Shown here: positions 24,563-36,984 of the stretch, one piece after another
How positions within the stretch are numbered: position 1 is the first letter of the stretch
Layout of the letters: each line of letters begins with the position of its first letter
Assembly: GCA_026874595.1 (NCBI GenBank)
Contig: CM049306.1
Span: 95,473,642-95,537,641, forward strand
Direction: 5' to 3'
DNA: 64,000 nt
From: Sipunculus nudus
Taxonomy: Eukaryota; Annelida; Sipuncula; Golfingiida; Sipunculidae
Program-made: the position numbers and the translations under genes
Notes under the pieces: model-generated
Databases searched by the model: none
What the model was told of the DNA's origin: nothing
The model's input: only the letters and a program-made list of their open reading frames with translations

Positions 24563-26770
24563 AATAATCATCAATTTTCCAATAAAATCATGCTAGGATA
24601 TGCAATTCATACTGATCTCAGATTTATCTATTGTTTGACAAAAATGATGCAATCTGAAACTTTAATTTTGTTTGATATTTACAGACTGTATTAGTTCATC
24701 ATTCAGCATTTTGCCTTGGCAAATGAAGTCATGTGTTTTCTTTTTTTCTGTCATCCTTCAGAGTTTGAATAAATGTGGACAACAGTTTTTTTCTAATTTT
24801 TGGGTATAATTATACAGTTTAATCAAGGTTCATGCAGACAAATATTCATAACCTCTTGAGATTAACAATACATTTCTCCAAAATGTGACAAACAGTTGTT
24901 TTAACGATAGACTAATATCATATGGAGCGTCATGACCCATGGGCTACATATTTTCTTGTGATTAAGGCAAGATATACATCTAAATGAACACACTGATCTG
25001 TAGATAACTCGATTGAAAAAAAAATTGGCACAATTTACACCCACCCAATCTTAATAAATATTGTTCTATATTTTCAGGATGGATGAAGACTCTTTAGCAC
25101 CAGAAGGAGACCAGTTATGAAGTATGAAGAGCTGGAGACGACGTGTTGAAGTTCGTCATTGTGGTAGTATCAAAGCAAATTCTCTTACCAAGTGAAAAAT
25201 ACATGTAGCAGGAAAACAAAAACAAAAATTGCAGCAACAAGAAAACCAGCTCTGAGCTGACTGTCATAAACATTTGTTAGCAATGTTTTATGATTATCTA
25301 TAACAGGTATCATTTTCCCTAGAGCCATATGACCAGCTTAATTATATTTTCGAAGTCATCTGAGCTTTGTTATCAAATGCAGATTTGGCACATATATTTT
25401 GTGTGTGAGGCCAGCAATATTTACTGTTGATGTCTAACAGTGCATGCGTGAAGGCAGGCACATACTGAATGAAACCAATCACATTTTCTCTTGATATCTA
25501 ATAGGGAGTGATGGTAGGCATATTCATATCGAGTGTGAAGCCAGCCACATTTGCTGTTTATATTCAGCGGCGAGTGAAGGCAGGCACATACTGAGTGAAA
25601 CCAACCAAATTTCCTCTTGATATCTAAAAGGGAGTGATGGTAGGCATATTCATATCGAGTGTGAAGCCACCACATTTGCTGTTTTTTATCTAAAAGTAAG
25701 TGATGGTAGTCCCACATATTGCGTATAGCCAAACTCATTATAGATTTAGTTAATACATTTATTTCTTTATTTAGGAATATGTTTAAGAATGCTTATAATC
25801 ACACTGCACCTACACAGAGTTATCTCATTTTGAAACAATTTTGTTATTTTCTCCATTAATTACACTTTAACCCATAGAACTTTGTAAAACTGCACAGCTT
25901 TATCATATACTTAGAGGAAAGTTGTTCAATTTGAGAATGCCCCCATTCAGTCATTCAAAGAAGAATAATATAACAAATACAGTATTTATTACAGGCAGAA
26001 CTTTCAAGTCAAATTCATTAAATCCATCTAATTATTTTGTCTTGTACAATTGATTATTTAATTTATCTCTCTTTGACAGATTCAGACTATTTAGGCAGTC
26101 GGTTGATGTTAACCTACGATCGATGTCCTTCGATATGCTGCCAAATCAACAAAGAGGCTGGTATAATTATCAGGACGGATAGCATTTACTATCTTATTTA
26201 TTTATCGTTGCTGATAGTATTCACGAAGAATGTGGTAGCAGTGCCAAGTCTATACTAATATGAAACTTGATGGCAGCTTATATTGCATCCTAAGCTTTGA
26301 ACTGGCCCAAGCATGACCAGCTGTCAGGATTTATACAGTTTAATGTGTTGAGCAAAATAGAAAACCTAGTTTTTTATGAGAGTACTGCAGCATAAACTTT
26401 GATGCAAACTTGCATGACTTAACAAGAGGTAATACAAATTTTAGGATTTCAGTAGTACTCTGTGTTACCTTTGGAAGAGAGATACTTAATGCTTTATCTA
26501 AGAATTTGCTTCTTCTGAACCGCACAGATGTAGTATATGATTTGTCTCATTTAAATTGGAATAAAGTTTATTTCCCTCTGTATTTTATTCTTGTTTTTTT
26601 CCACAGTTACTCTCCATTTGACAGACACCGTCCCTCATTAAAGTGTTTTAATATCCAAGTGGAATGGCAATATGTTGAGCGCATACCTCCGCCAAGGAAA
26701 TGCAATCCTACAAGAGCAGCCCCTTGATCTACAGTCAATTTTAATAGGCCCTATCCTGTTTCGGTTAATT
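24563..26770. other. Non-coding interval
   Basis: No recognisable gene is seen. The feature of note is a 126-bp tandem repeat (25430-25735). An acceptor-like TTTTCAG at about 25077 precedes a very short open stretch ending at 25120, but nothing supports it as an exon. Confidence 0.5.
25430..25735 (+). repeat. 126-bp tandem repeat, about 2.5 copies
   Basis: GGCAGGCACATACTGA recurs at about 25453 and 25579. Each unit also holds GGGAGTGATGGTAGGCATA and CGAGTGTGAAGCC. The minus-strand 105-codon frame is an artefact of the repeat. Confidence 0.85.
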
Positions 26771-26772
26771 AG

Positions 26773-26774
<2 letters not shown>

Positions 26775-26820
<46 letters not shown>
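26775..26820 (+). repeat. TA microsatellite
   Basis: About 45 bases of alternating TA. Confidence 0.97.
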
Positions 26821-26929
26821 CCAGAATATGTATAACCTTTCGCAGTTCCTGTTGGAACATATAAGTCAAGGAACCCATTAATGTCTGTTTAATCATTCCT
26901 GGTTAATTAAAAGGACCTTAATAATGGTT

Positions 26930-27165
26930 CTGCAAAGAACCCATCGGAAGTAATTAGAACCATACAAGGTTTCCTACGGAACCTGTTTCGGTTCCTCAAG
27001 GAACCCTAAACCTATCTACAGAACCGGAACGGTTCCCCCTGGAACCCCCTTTAAGGGTTCCAGGGGGAACCTACATTCAGGGTTCCTCAGGGAACCAATG
27101 TGGGTTCCAAATACGTGACAAGCCAAAGAACCAAAAAGGGTTCCAATTGAAACCCTTTTTTCTAA
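26930..27165. repeat. GGTTCC/GGAACC-rich palindromic segment, probable DNA-transposon terminus
   Basis: More than ten GGTTCC or GGAACC hexamers (each the reverse complement of the other) occur in about 220 bp. They include a perfect 17-bp stem (27032-27048 with 27055-27071) around a short AT-containing loop. The segment ends in CCCTTTTTTCTAAGAGTGTA, which resembles termini of small DNA transposons. No mate terminus is seen, and the first duplicated block of segmental duplication 2 begins immediately after. Confidence 0.5.
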
Positions 27166-27171
27166 GAGTGT

Positions 27172-27370
27172 ACTGGACCCCGACTGGCGGCACTGGACCC
27201 AGAATGGATGCGCTGGACCCCGACTTGCGGCACTGGACCTCGACTGGAGGCACAGAACCCCGACTGGCGACTCTTCACCTCGACTGGCAGCACTGGACCC
27301 CGACTGGCGGCACTGGACCCCGAATGGTGGCACTGGACCTCGATTGGCGGCACTAGACCCCGAATATTAC
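27172..27370 (+). repeat. 20-bp GC-rich minisatellite
   Basis: About ten units of CTGGACCCCGACTGGCGGCA with point changes. It lacks stops in several frames on both strands, which explains the overlapping ORFs of about 65-105 codons across it. None resembles a protein. Confidence 0.93.
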
Positions 27371-27542
27371 ATAGGCATACCTCAAAGCGGCGCACTCGGT
27401 GACCGCTCTGAATTCCACTATAGCACAAGGCAGCTGACCGGCAACCCTCAAGCATGCATGGCCTACTTTTACACGTTCAAAGATACAGCTAACCCGAGAA
27501 ATAAAAATAAAACATGATATACAAAACGTCCCGATTAATTTC

Positions 27543-27545
<3 letters not shown>

Positions 27546-27598
<53 letters not shown>
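27546..27598 (+). repeat. TA microsatellite
   Basis: About 53 bases of TA. The paralogous tract is at 43536-43589. Confidence 0.97.
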
Positions 27599-27601
<3 letters not shown>

Positions 27602-28069
27602 CAGCTGAATGACAAGCCTGATAGAATTTTAAGAGGACTTTAAAACAGGATCCCATTTGGAATTTGGAAAAGCAAGGCGCATTTCAAACAGTCAACCCTG
27701 TATATCACCAGAACAGCTCAAAATGAGGCCCTGTCTCAACCTGTGTTAATCTGGGTACGGTCTCATTTTAAGCAAACCCAGATTTCATTAAGCAGCGTAA
27801 AACGGAAAGTGTTCAGAGAAATGCTAGCGCTGAGGATTATTGCTTTATTATAGTCTAGGTGTGAAGTACTCCACCAAAATGTATATAACACATTGCACTC
27901 AGTGAGTCTGCATTCAATCTGGGTTTCTATCTTTCAAACACGCACACACATTTATCGCCGTTTTACAGTTAAATGTTTCAAATTGAATGGCAAAATGAAC
28001 ACATGGAATCTAGCTACGTACCATGTTATAAACATAGTACATAGGGACCTAGACAGTTTTTCGATAAAA

Positions 28070-28195
28070 CCCTCTGCATTCTCCACTGGCGACCAGGGTT
28101 CGTTCCCGCAGTGGTTAAGGGAATGGGTCGGTAGTTTTCATCCACTCCCATCACATCATCGAACGCCACGATCTGAGTAAGGGAGGGTGCCTTGC
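28070..28195 (+). mobile_element. Possible SINE fragment
   Basis: Contains TGGCGACCAGGGTTCGTTCC, a fair match to a tRNA-type B box (GGTTCGTTCC), then a shared body ending GTAAGGGAGGGTG. Related sequence is at 44172-44255 (same strand, degraded) and at about 33122-33290 on the minus strand. The A box is not clear, so the SINE call is tentative. Confidence 0.35.
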
Positions 28196-28373
28196 ACTAG
28201 TTATAACTAGCTGTGCAATCCATGTAGAATAAATAAAGTTTATATTTAATAACAATTTTATAGGTAGGGACGACAGAGTTGACCAAACGTAAGATGAAGG
28301 GCATGTATAGACCCACGTAGCCTACTTTCGGATTTGGGTTTGTGTCACGAGTCATGACATATGTAATGGTTGT

Positions 28374-29860
28374 TTACACCGTGTCAAAGTTTCGGGGCAC
28401 CGACACCTGAAAAACATCAGATAAAATCACACCCAACTTTTTTATCAAAGGCCTCAGATAAGCGTTCAAGGCTGCAATCGAGAAATTTGCTATAAGATTT
28501 AACCACACAATGTGGGCTTTACCCCACACTTTACGCAGATTCGCCAAACTGCGTAAAGCCATTGGAAGCCCTTTCAGCCAATAATCTGAGAAGTTTTTAA
28601 ATGCCATATCCCAAGCAAAAATTTTTATGGACAACAATATCGGAGTTGCTGATGTTTTTCTCTTTATAACTTGTCTGTATTTCAAGTAACTCTTCCGCTA
28701 AGTCTTTAGTGTATCGTAGAGCATGAAAGTTCACGTGATCAAATTTTATGCTCTCGTTTTTTTCGCTGAAGTTTTTGCCACGTTCCTGGCAGATGAGCAA
28801 CAAGATAATCAAAATTATAGCGCATGTGCGATGACCCGAATAGGTTCAGTGACGTCATACCCATAAGGCACTTGGTAAGATTTTGAGAAATGACGAACTT
28901 CACGATACAACTTCTGTTGTGGTCATGTAACCATCTCCAGCGACCTGATATTTGTACCCAGTGACCCGGAGTGTCCACATTCGGAGCACTGCTGCACATC
29001 TGATAGCCTGTGCTATTTCCTTGCCCCATTTCGTTTTCATATACTTTTGATTTAGACAAAACGCTGTTGTGATTGTCTTCATTCGTGTCTTCATTATCTA
29101 CGTATATTGAATTTTATTTGAAAACTGACGGTTTCTCATTTTTTGAACCGTGATCAATGGACTATAGTTTGCTAAGCAGTGGAGGAGTTTTCAGGTAATC
29201 GATATAGGCTTCGAAATTTGTATACAAGAGAAACACTTCTATATTGTTGCACGCACCAGCCACAAGAGGGCAGCATATGTGATATCTTCCTGTGAAATAA
29301 TCAGTCACGTGACACATTTTGAGGTGTTTGGCACCTTCGCTCCGCGCTGTCACTGTCGCCCTAAAACTGGCGCCACCAAAAGTTGCGTTTTCTAGGTACG
29401 TTTCCCTTAATTTCAAGAGCAAACATGACTGGTTTGTTCCTAGCGATGATATATCATCAATGTCATACTTAAAACCTAAATTGTTGGTATTATATGGAAT
29501 TTTCAGTTCATTTCCTGTTTTGTTTAGGTACCAGGACAAGTAATGTTGTAACTGACGTAATTCGTTTTGTCCGTCAGGTGGCGCACACAGTCGATCTTCA
29601 TTTTTTAAATCAAGAATCTTTTGTGTCACTTCCTTAGAAACGGTAAATGAAGGGAAACGTGTAGCAATAATCTGAGAAATATAAAATTCAAGATGAAATA
29701 TACTTAAAAAAAAAGAAAAATAACCAAACATATTGAAATGACAATAAAGGCTAAAGTAAGCTTTCTTCTTTTTACAACTGCGTCCTTTATTTGTTTTCCT
29801 GTTGTGGAGAGTTTCGGGAATCATCCATTTTATTATCGTCGACTTTGACTTCTGAACACT
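28374..29860 (-). pseudogene. Decayed paralogue of the NXPE-like membrane protein
   Basis: It matches the intact gene at 44312-45922 along nearly its whole length but cannot be translated through. A 2-base loss just after the ATG equivalent shifts the frame. The membrane-anchor region is also out of frame. A conserved Trp codon is a TAG at about 29162-29165, and further shifts occur near 29080, 28740 and 28620. A stretch matching about residues 450-463 of the intact copy is deleted. The longest surviving frame (about 29162-29800) keeps GGASFRATVTARSEG and YFTGRYHICCPL; a second keeps LFGSSHMRYNFDYL. It is a pseudogene rather than a divergent active paralogue, because the lesions are independent and spread along the frame. 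Confidence 0.85.
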
Positions 29861-30862
29861 ACTCAGCCTATACTTATGTCCATGTACAACATGACGCTGA
29901 CACATATAGCTGTTCCAAAGCGGTTTATTTGATCCGTATTAATTATCTTGATAGCATTTATTGATATCGTGTGTAAACACATGAAATCAGCGAACATGAA
30001 ATACCATGAGTGGCGGTGTCTTCGTCTTAGGACGTAGGGAAAGAGCGATGCTTGAGCAATATGTATGTTTGTATTTTGAACGTTCCTGTGTGCTTTCATA
30101 ACAAGCTTCTGTATAGATGGAAACAATCTCCTCAGGTAAATGGATACATTTTTGTTCTTTTTATCTTCCCCTCGTGCGTCAGCTCATTGTGCTAAATTTA
30201 ATAGGCAGATATTGTGTCCGTGTATACAATGAGTTTCAAGTATAGTTTTCCTGTTTGCCGAGCATTCGGACGTATAATTTAGATTGTTTATTATAGCTTC
30301 AGGTCATTAAAACTGCTGTCTGCATCTAGCTGGGCATTTTACCTCCAGAACTATTGATTTATGTGTTTTGAAAGCATCATTCCAGTTTCGGTATTTACAC
30401 AGGTGCGTCTCTGCATCGTGACAACAGAAACGTTTTCTCGATAGCAGCCATGAACGAGTATCTATATCTGAAGATATCTGTTGGTTCCCTGGACGGTGAC
30501 CCGGTGTTAACCAACCATTACAAATGGCCAGACACAATCATAAATCCGGAAGTAGGTAACGTGGGTCTACATGCGCATAATCCAAGGTTGGGTCAAATCT
30601 ATAATCCCTTCTTGTGAAATGATAATTAAATATAAATTTTATTTATTCTATATATTCTACAAGTGGAAAGGGTAATGGACCTAAGATTAACAAAAAAGGA
30701 GTAAATGTAATTTATAATTCTAACAGGATATACAAAAGTTTTCCCAATATTCCTGATTGACTGTACCGGTGTTAAGTTAGCAAGCCTTAAGAGATTGGAA
30801 TGAAATACTACAAAATATACTCCAAATTGAGAGTTATATTTTAAAGGATTTCATTTAGAACC

Positions 30863-33800
30863 GGAACGTTATTCAAGAAATAACAAATTAAAACATTTTC
30901 TCATGGCTAAAAGTACCTCTTCTGATGGTTTAAATGTATAAGATTAAACATGTACATGGAATGTTAAACCTAGAAATTAATTTTATTGTAAAAAATACAA
31001 AATTTATCTACATCATATGTGTTCTTTTTTATTACCTCCGCCAAGCCTAGCGGCCGGGGTTATGTTTATCTGTTTGTCTGTTAGCACGATAACACAAAAA
31101 GTCCTCAATGGAGGTTGATGAAATTTTCAAGATAGCTCGGCAATGATACAAGGAACAACTGATTATAATTTGGGGGTGATCCATGCGAAAATACCTCCGG
31201 GGGGGGGGGTGTCTATTGCATATTTGTTTACACTGGGACATAGGAGGTGATGATATGGCCATATTTGGAGGGAGTCGTGACTTATAGAGGACGATGACGT
31301 CACTCCACGTGTACCTCCCGTTTCCCTGAAAGGTGTAACTAAAAATCAATGTACACCATGAGGGCTACGATTGTTGTTTTTTTATAGACCTAGGCCCTGC
31401 TGTTAAAAGAAAGTAAATGATTTAAGCTCTCCTAAACTCCCAGCCCCACGGGAGATGACCCGACTTTGGCAAGTTTCCAGGGCTAGTTTCTTCATATCAG
31501 TTGTAACGTGCAAGATGCCCTATGTACGGCATATGAAATGAGTGTTGAGATATTTCGTATTAACCTGCACGCCGGCATGCATTTTTCTATGTGTTGCCCC
31601 TAGATACCATCCGGAAACTTAAAAATGTAGCTATAAGCATTCCGCATGCCGGATCCGCCCGTGAGGAATCTCACCTTTATATCTCAATACGTGTACCGAT
31701 TTTACAGGCCTACGCATCCCGCATTCCGTACATAAAAAATCTTAGCTTCAGTCTGCAAATATATTCGACTTTACCTGTTTATTACCTCCACTAAGCGCAG
31801 GGCGCTGGTTTTTTTTTTTTTTTTTTTTTGTTCATCTGTTTGCAGCTTGCGTCAAACGGTTATTGACGGATTTTGATGAATTCAGGATATCTCGGCAATG
31901 ATCGAAGGAAAAATTGATTTAATTTTGTTACGAATAACATTCTTAATCTAGGAATATTTATAGGAAAAATGCTGCTTTTCTGACAATTCCATATTAGCGA
32001 CAGCCTGTCACCCCAAACGTCGATTTTAGATTACCTGTTGTCATGTTTTCATGGCTAATTCCATATTAGGAATGAGCTGACTTGGTGGAGGTCTACGCTG
32101 TCTCAGTGCTTTCCTAGTTTCATCTATTTTCACAGTGTTCCCTAGAAGTTTATTACAGGTTTATGGGGATGATATAGGAGAATGTCTCCCTGCCATATTA
32201 GGAAATTTTTTAGATATGCAATGTAAAGAGGACATTTTAGGAACCTGCATGTAATATAAAATATGAGGACTATCTGTTGAGGTTTGGAGTATATCAACTT
32301 GTGACCGGCTTTAATATTCATATTTCTTCAAAATAAGGATATTAACTGGAAATTAAATGTTGATGTAAATGGTGAAAATGCGCATCTATGTTTATAACTT
32401 GCAAAATAATTGTTAAAATGTTCAATTCGTTTATGTCAAAATTGTCGTTGGCTTCTGTGGTCTAGACAGCGCACCGGACCCAGCAGAGCACAGATCGTGA
32501 GTTCAGGTTCCAGCCGAGGAGCCGTGAAATTTTTCACGGGCGACCCCGACCCGGACTTAGCTCTTTAGGCTAACGGGAAGGCTGTGCCTCACCATCAGGC
32601 GACTGCATTTTGGGTGTTCCTCGGTGTTATGACCCGGCAGGGTGATGTAAAAACAGATAGACACGTTATAGAAATTTTTGTGTGCTATCTTAATATGGAG
32701 TCAATGACAAAGCTGTTCATTTACATCCTCAACTTATGAATTTGAAGATAAAAGGTTAATATCTTTGATGAAATTTTTACAATATACATAATGTTCGGGC
32801 CCATAACTCAAATATTTTCTGGTATGTAAATAGGAAACTTAGTTATGCCAAATATGAACAATACAACACCAGTGGTTTTAGTATTACGCAGTCTTTAAGT
32901 GTAACAATAGGATTTTAATGGAAAATCGAGATTTTCCGCAGTGACCCAGTCTTCGGTTTGTTAGGAGAATTTCGTGACATCTAACTGTATGTAGAATTTC
33001 GGATTCGTATGTCCAACGGTTTCAAAACGTGCCTTGTTAACAGACGTCCGGATGGACGACGGACATAGGACCATCGCTATAGCTCAGATGACATTATTAT
33101 AATCAGCTAGCTAAAAATTAATACATGCACCCTCCATTGCCCAAATCGTTGCGATCGGTAGTGAGATGGGGTGGAGGACACCGTATTGTATAGAAACCCA
33201 CCAACCTTGGAAGGGAATCATCACCCACTCTCATGGCCACATGTATCGGGAAACGAACCAGGGTCGCCAGTGGTGTGCATCGAACTTTTCCACAAGACTA
33301 TCCGTGTCTATATGAAATATAATTATTACATGGTACAAGGCCAGATTCCTTGCATTCATTTGGCAGTATTCCATTCGGAATATGATTCAACTTTGTAAAA
33401 TGATGATAAAAATGTGTCCGTGTTTGTGGCACAAGTTGAAATAAGTCTCATAAATCGCAAACTATTAATTACTGTTCAATTGACATATTTCAACATTCAA
33501 TTGCATTTTTGTTAAGAATTATGCGAAGGTGAAAAGAAATCAATGTTTTGCTTCAGTTAGGTGTGCTCTACGTACAAATGATGCATTGGATGTATTCTTT
33601 AGTTTTTCACGTTCCAGACCAGATGTGCACTGTTTAATATACATTTTGCTTGATTATTTCATGTGGATTATTAAAAGAAATACTTGATTTGAACATAAAA
33701 TAATCTTCAATACAATAATCTTCAGCACTGCAGCATTTTTTCTTAACAGTTTCCTTTTTTTTTTGCTGCTTTTTTTCAATTTGTTCGGTTTCTTTTATGA

Positions 33801-34180
33801 TTTTTACCGCCACAACAATCCCAACATGAAAAACTAAAGTGAAACCATAAGGTGTTAAGGTCAATACAAACATGGTCCATTAGGAGACAGGAGTTTACTC
33901 CTGTAAGTGTAAGTACATGATCTAGGGTCTATACTTCCCGACAACCCATGGCTTCCGGCAACATCGCAAACGGGTCATGATGGGGGAAAAATTCTAAATT
34001 TCCCATTGGTCATATCGAGCCTAATAATTCGTATGTCCGCACGTTGGTCTAGAGAACGGCAAATTTTGGGTCTTGAGACTGAAGGAGAAATGGGCCCGTG
34101 GACCCGAATCAAAGAGCAAAAACCCCTAAATATACAGAAAGTACACTCGTGATCATATTTAAATATGTGAGTATGAATAC
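30863..34180. other. Non-coding interval with repeat fragments
   Basis: No gene is recognised. It holds two same-orientation fragments of a TTATTACCTCC(G/A)C(C/T)AAG family (31034 and 31781), a poly-T run (about 31810-31829), a tRNA-derived SINE (32446-32656), a unit of the 660-bp family (32720-33112) and a minus-strand SINE-like fragment (33122-33290). Short ORFs have no recognisable features. Confidence 0.55.
32446..32656 (+). mobile_element. tRNA-derived SINE
   Basis: The 5' part reads like a tRNA gene. It has TGGTCTAGACAGCG, a good pol III A box, at about 32459-32472. The B-box-like GTTCAGGTTCCAGCC is about 30 bases further on (32501-32515). An unrelated body follows (GAAGGCTGTGCCTCACCATC ... 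GTGTTCCTCGGTGTTATG). No functional tRNA fold is expected. The SINE family cannot be named from this alone. Confidence 0.55.
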
Positions 34181-34189
34181 AATTTTATT

Positions 34190-34700
34190 ATAGTAACGTC
34201 TCCATTCGTGCGTCCATCGTGCCGTCCGTCCGTACGTCCGGAACTGGCTTGTGGACCGCTTTAAAGCCAAACCGGTCGACCAAAACCTTTCATCTTTCAA
34301 ATATGGCTCACTCGACCACCGATCAAGAACCCTATCGATTTTGAGGTCACGGGGGTCAAAGGTCAGGCCAACATGACCCAGTTCTTGAACAAGTTTGTGG
34401 ACCCTTTTTAAGCCAAATCATTAGAATAAAACCTTAAACCTTTCACATATAGCTCACCCACCCACCGATAAAGAACACTATCGATTTTGAGGTCAGGGGT
34501 CAAAGGTCAAGGCCACAGGACCCACTTCTTGAAAAATCTTGAGGACCCATTTAAGGCCAAACCATCTGACCAAAACCTTTCATCTGTAATATATAGCTTA
34601 TTCACCCATGGATGAAGAAACCTATTGAGTTCGAGGTCACAGGGTCAAAGGTCAAGGTCACAGGGTTGTCCTTCTCATTTGCACCCTGTGTAATACACCC
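34190..34700 (+). repeat. AGGTCA-type repeat (diverged copies of the 144-bp family)
   Basis: Three units of about 145 bp with GAGGTCA(C), GGTCAAAGGTCA and AACCTTTCATCT(T/G), preceded by a GTCCGTCCGTACGTCC stretch. Same family as 4980-8200. Confidence 0.8.
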
Positions 34701-36534
34701 AGTATAATTATGTTCCCGTGCGAGGGGATGCTCCGCTTTGCGGTGCCCTTGGTAAGGAGGATATCCTCCGGGACCTGTGAAATGTTGCAAAAGTGGATTT
34801 TCTACAGAAAGAACATTAAATGATTCCCTTGATATGGAACCATTTCAGTTTAATGATTATTACTGAAATAACCTGACATCTCTTAACTAAAGTCTTTTTC
34901 TGGGTAATTATAGAGCATGAATTATACAGAACAGGACCTCTCTCCTTGAAATCTGTTGTAGGTAAATTAAGTAACATTAGGTAATTAGGTAATTAACACA
35001 TTAGGTAATTAACACATAGTAAATAAGTAAAGATATTTATACATGAAACTATGAGACTGGTCAGGCGCGGATTCAGTGGGGGGAGGGGTTCCCATGCATG
35101 AGGTAGTTAGCTTTTACTGTATGACCAATTGGAATAACATATATTAAATTATTATGAAAACTTTTAAACTATAATATATCTGTATAAAGTATATGTTAAT
35201 CTTGTTTACGACTCTGCTATTGAATAATAGGTAGAAAATGCACCAATTTGGAGCCGGTCTTACCCATACTACCCATATAATAACAGTTTGTTAAATTCAC
35301 CTATACTTTTCATCTTTCAAAAACATATACTTATTCTGAGGTAAAAACCTAATACCAGTTATTTACTTATATATATGATAGACCCAAGGCCAAAAAATAT
35401 AAGGTATGGTTCTCAGGCACCACCCGCGTCAATTTTAACTCCCCGCATCAAACATTTTTATTTTGATTTTCATCTTTCAAGAAGATAAAATAATACAATT
35501 TTGATATAATTTCCTTTGTTATGCGGTGCTTTTACCTGTTAAGAAAAAAACTTGTTATTTTCATGCTTTTCCCTGATCATATGACATTTCAATCGAAACA
35601 TACAAAAAAGGTCAAAAATAAAATACCACCCTCCCGCATTGATTTCTGTAAAAAGGTGCCTGAGAACCATACCATTTTATTTTTTTGGCCTAACATGAAA
35701 AAGGTTATCAATTTACTTAGGCCGAAGGCGCCATAAAACGATTTTTTAGTTTTGTTTTGTTTGTTTGATGTTTGAAATCGTTTCAAAGTTCATGACTTGT
35801 CAAACCTACTATCTTGGAAAGGCCAATCCATAAGTTGACTCTTCTCGTTGAGAGTAACCTTCCTCAAACGTAGGTGAGTAGAGTCTGGGTTCGGCCCGAG
35901 GTGAAGGACATTGCGTCAGTGCACGTTTCATATAATTTAATAAGTATAGTGTTTTGTTAGTTTTTGAGTCGTTTTAATTGGTAGGAAAGCATAGATGATT
36001 TCGGTGGGGGAATGTATCTGCCGCAGCATCTAGCTTGGTGTTGTTGTTAATGTCTTAGGATGGGGGCTCAGCGAGAGTCTCACCGGAGAGGTCACGTGGT
36101 TTCGAGCAATTTAGTCTATTTTTGATTCAGCAGCCAGCATAGCTTTGGCAGGTCCCGATAAGTTTAGAAGTACATACCAAAACATCCCGGGTAAACAACG
36201 AGGTAAATGTGTTTTTTTTTTTCTTCGTAGGATCTATGAGATTAATGAGCTTGATTTATGATGTTAACGGCGTAGTTTGCTCATATCATTTTTTTGTACG
36301 TACTCCCCCTCCCCTTTTAAATATTTATATACGTAATCTTAGATAAATCAAAAGATTCTGATCCAGTTTCTGGCATACAGTCAAATGTTCAATAAATAAA
36401 GTTATATACTTGAAAAAGGCTCTCTAGCTTCAACAGAAACCATGTAAAAAGGGTAAATATCTTTCATGAACAAAAACCTCATTGGTCGGAGTCAATTAAG
36501 ACCACAGGATAAAGTGGCAGGGTGACACGACACT
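34701..36534. other. Non-coding interval containing one MITE-like element
   Basis: AT-rich, no gene recognised. The only clear structure is the inverted-repeat element at 35387-35691. A fragment of the 660-bp family is at about 36340-36480. Confidence 0.5.
35387..35691. mobile_element. MITE-like element with about 36-bp terminal inverted repeats
   Basis: The left end (AGGCCAAAAAATATAAGG then TATGGTTCTCAGGCACC) and right end (GGTGCCTGAGAACCATACC ... TTTTTTTGGCCT) are inverted repeats with small indels. They flank about 230 bp of AT-rich, non-coding sequence. Size, AT content and lack of coding fit a MITE. No clear target-site duplication was identified, so the superfamily is open. Confidence 0.6.
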
Positions 36535-36655
36535 GCAGAGGACCGATACAGAAGCCGTATACTAAAGCTACTTAAAGAGAAGCTGTTGGCTCTTCACTGC
36601 TCTCTTCAAACAAGTTAAGGATAGACTCTTAATTATTCAAAGTTGCTGTTAAATA
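36535..36655 (+). repeat. Left part of a dispersed repeat interrupted by the DIRS element
   Basis: It matches 18060-18165 (CTAAAGCTACTTAAAGAGAA ... TCAAAGTTGCTGTTAAA) and then stops. The next part of that repeat (GCCGGCTT(T/A)ACCAACG) resumes at about 41857, on the far side of the DIRS element. Confidence 0.75.
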
Positions 36656-36984
36656 AGATAAATCTAGTTGGGTAAAGATTACTTACATACGAATCTGTCA
36701 CGAAACGCTTGAGATCTAAGAAATAATTCCAAAATTAAACGAGACTTACCAGTTGAAGTTTGATGAGAATTCTGTCGATCCTTGAGTCTGCAGAGATCAC
36801 GTGAGAGCGCAAGTCCACTGTTCCCATGAGGCAATCTTCAGAGATACACATGCTAATTTCGGGTTGGGAGAACTGTCCTGCTGTGAACATGCAGGGAGGG
36901 CACGTGATCAATGCAGACTCAAGGATCGCCAGAATTCTCATCAAACTTCAACTGGTACGTCTCGCATAATTTTGGAATTCTGTC

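Larger units (their letters stand above)
27170..30862 (-). repeat. Segmental duplication 2, copy A (paralogue at about 42420-46995)
   Basis: Collinear, same-orientation paralogues. They share a 20-bp minisatellite (CTGGACCCCGACTGGCGGCA, here 27172-27370), a TA microsatellite, a short SINE-like stretch and the NXPE-like reading frame on the minus strand. Upstream flanking sequence is shared up to TTTTAAAGGATTTCATTTAG, where similarity ends. Copy B has about 0.9 kb (roughly 42.5-43.38 kb) not found here. Confidence 0.85.

Noticed and set aside
25077-25120. Possible terminal exon after TTTTCAG
   Set aside because: Only about 13 codons, with no homology or upstream exon; too weak to report as coding.
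27016-27455. Several overlapping ORFs of 64-105 codons on both strands
   Set aside because: They are open only because a 20-bp GC-rich minisatellite lacks stops; none resembles a protein.
32446-32520. Possible functional tRNA gene
   Set aside because: A and B boxes are present, but the stems do not close as a cloverleaf and an unrelated body follows, so it is better explained as a SINE head.
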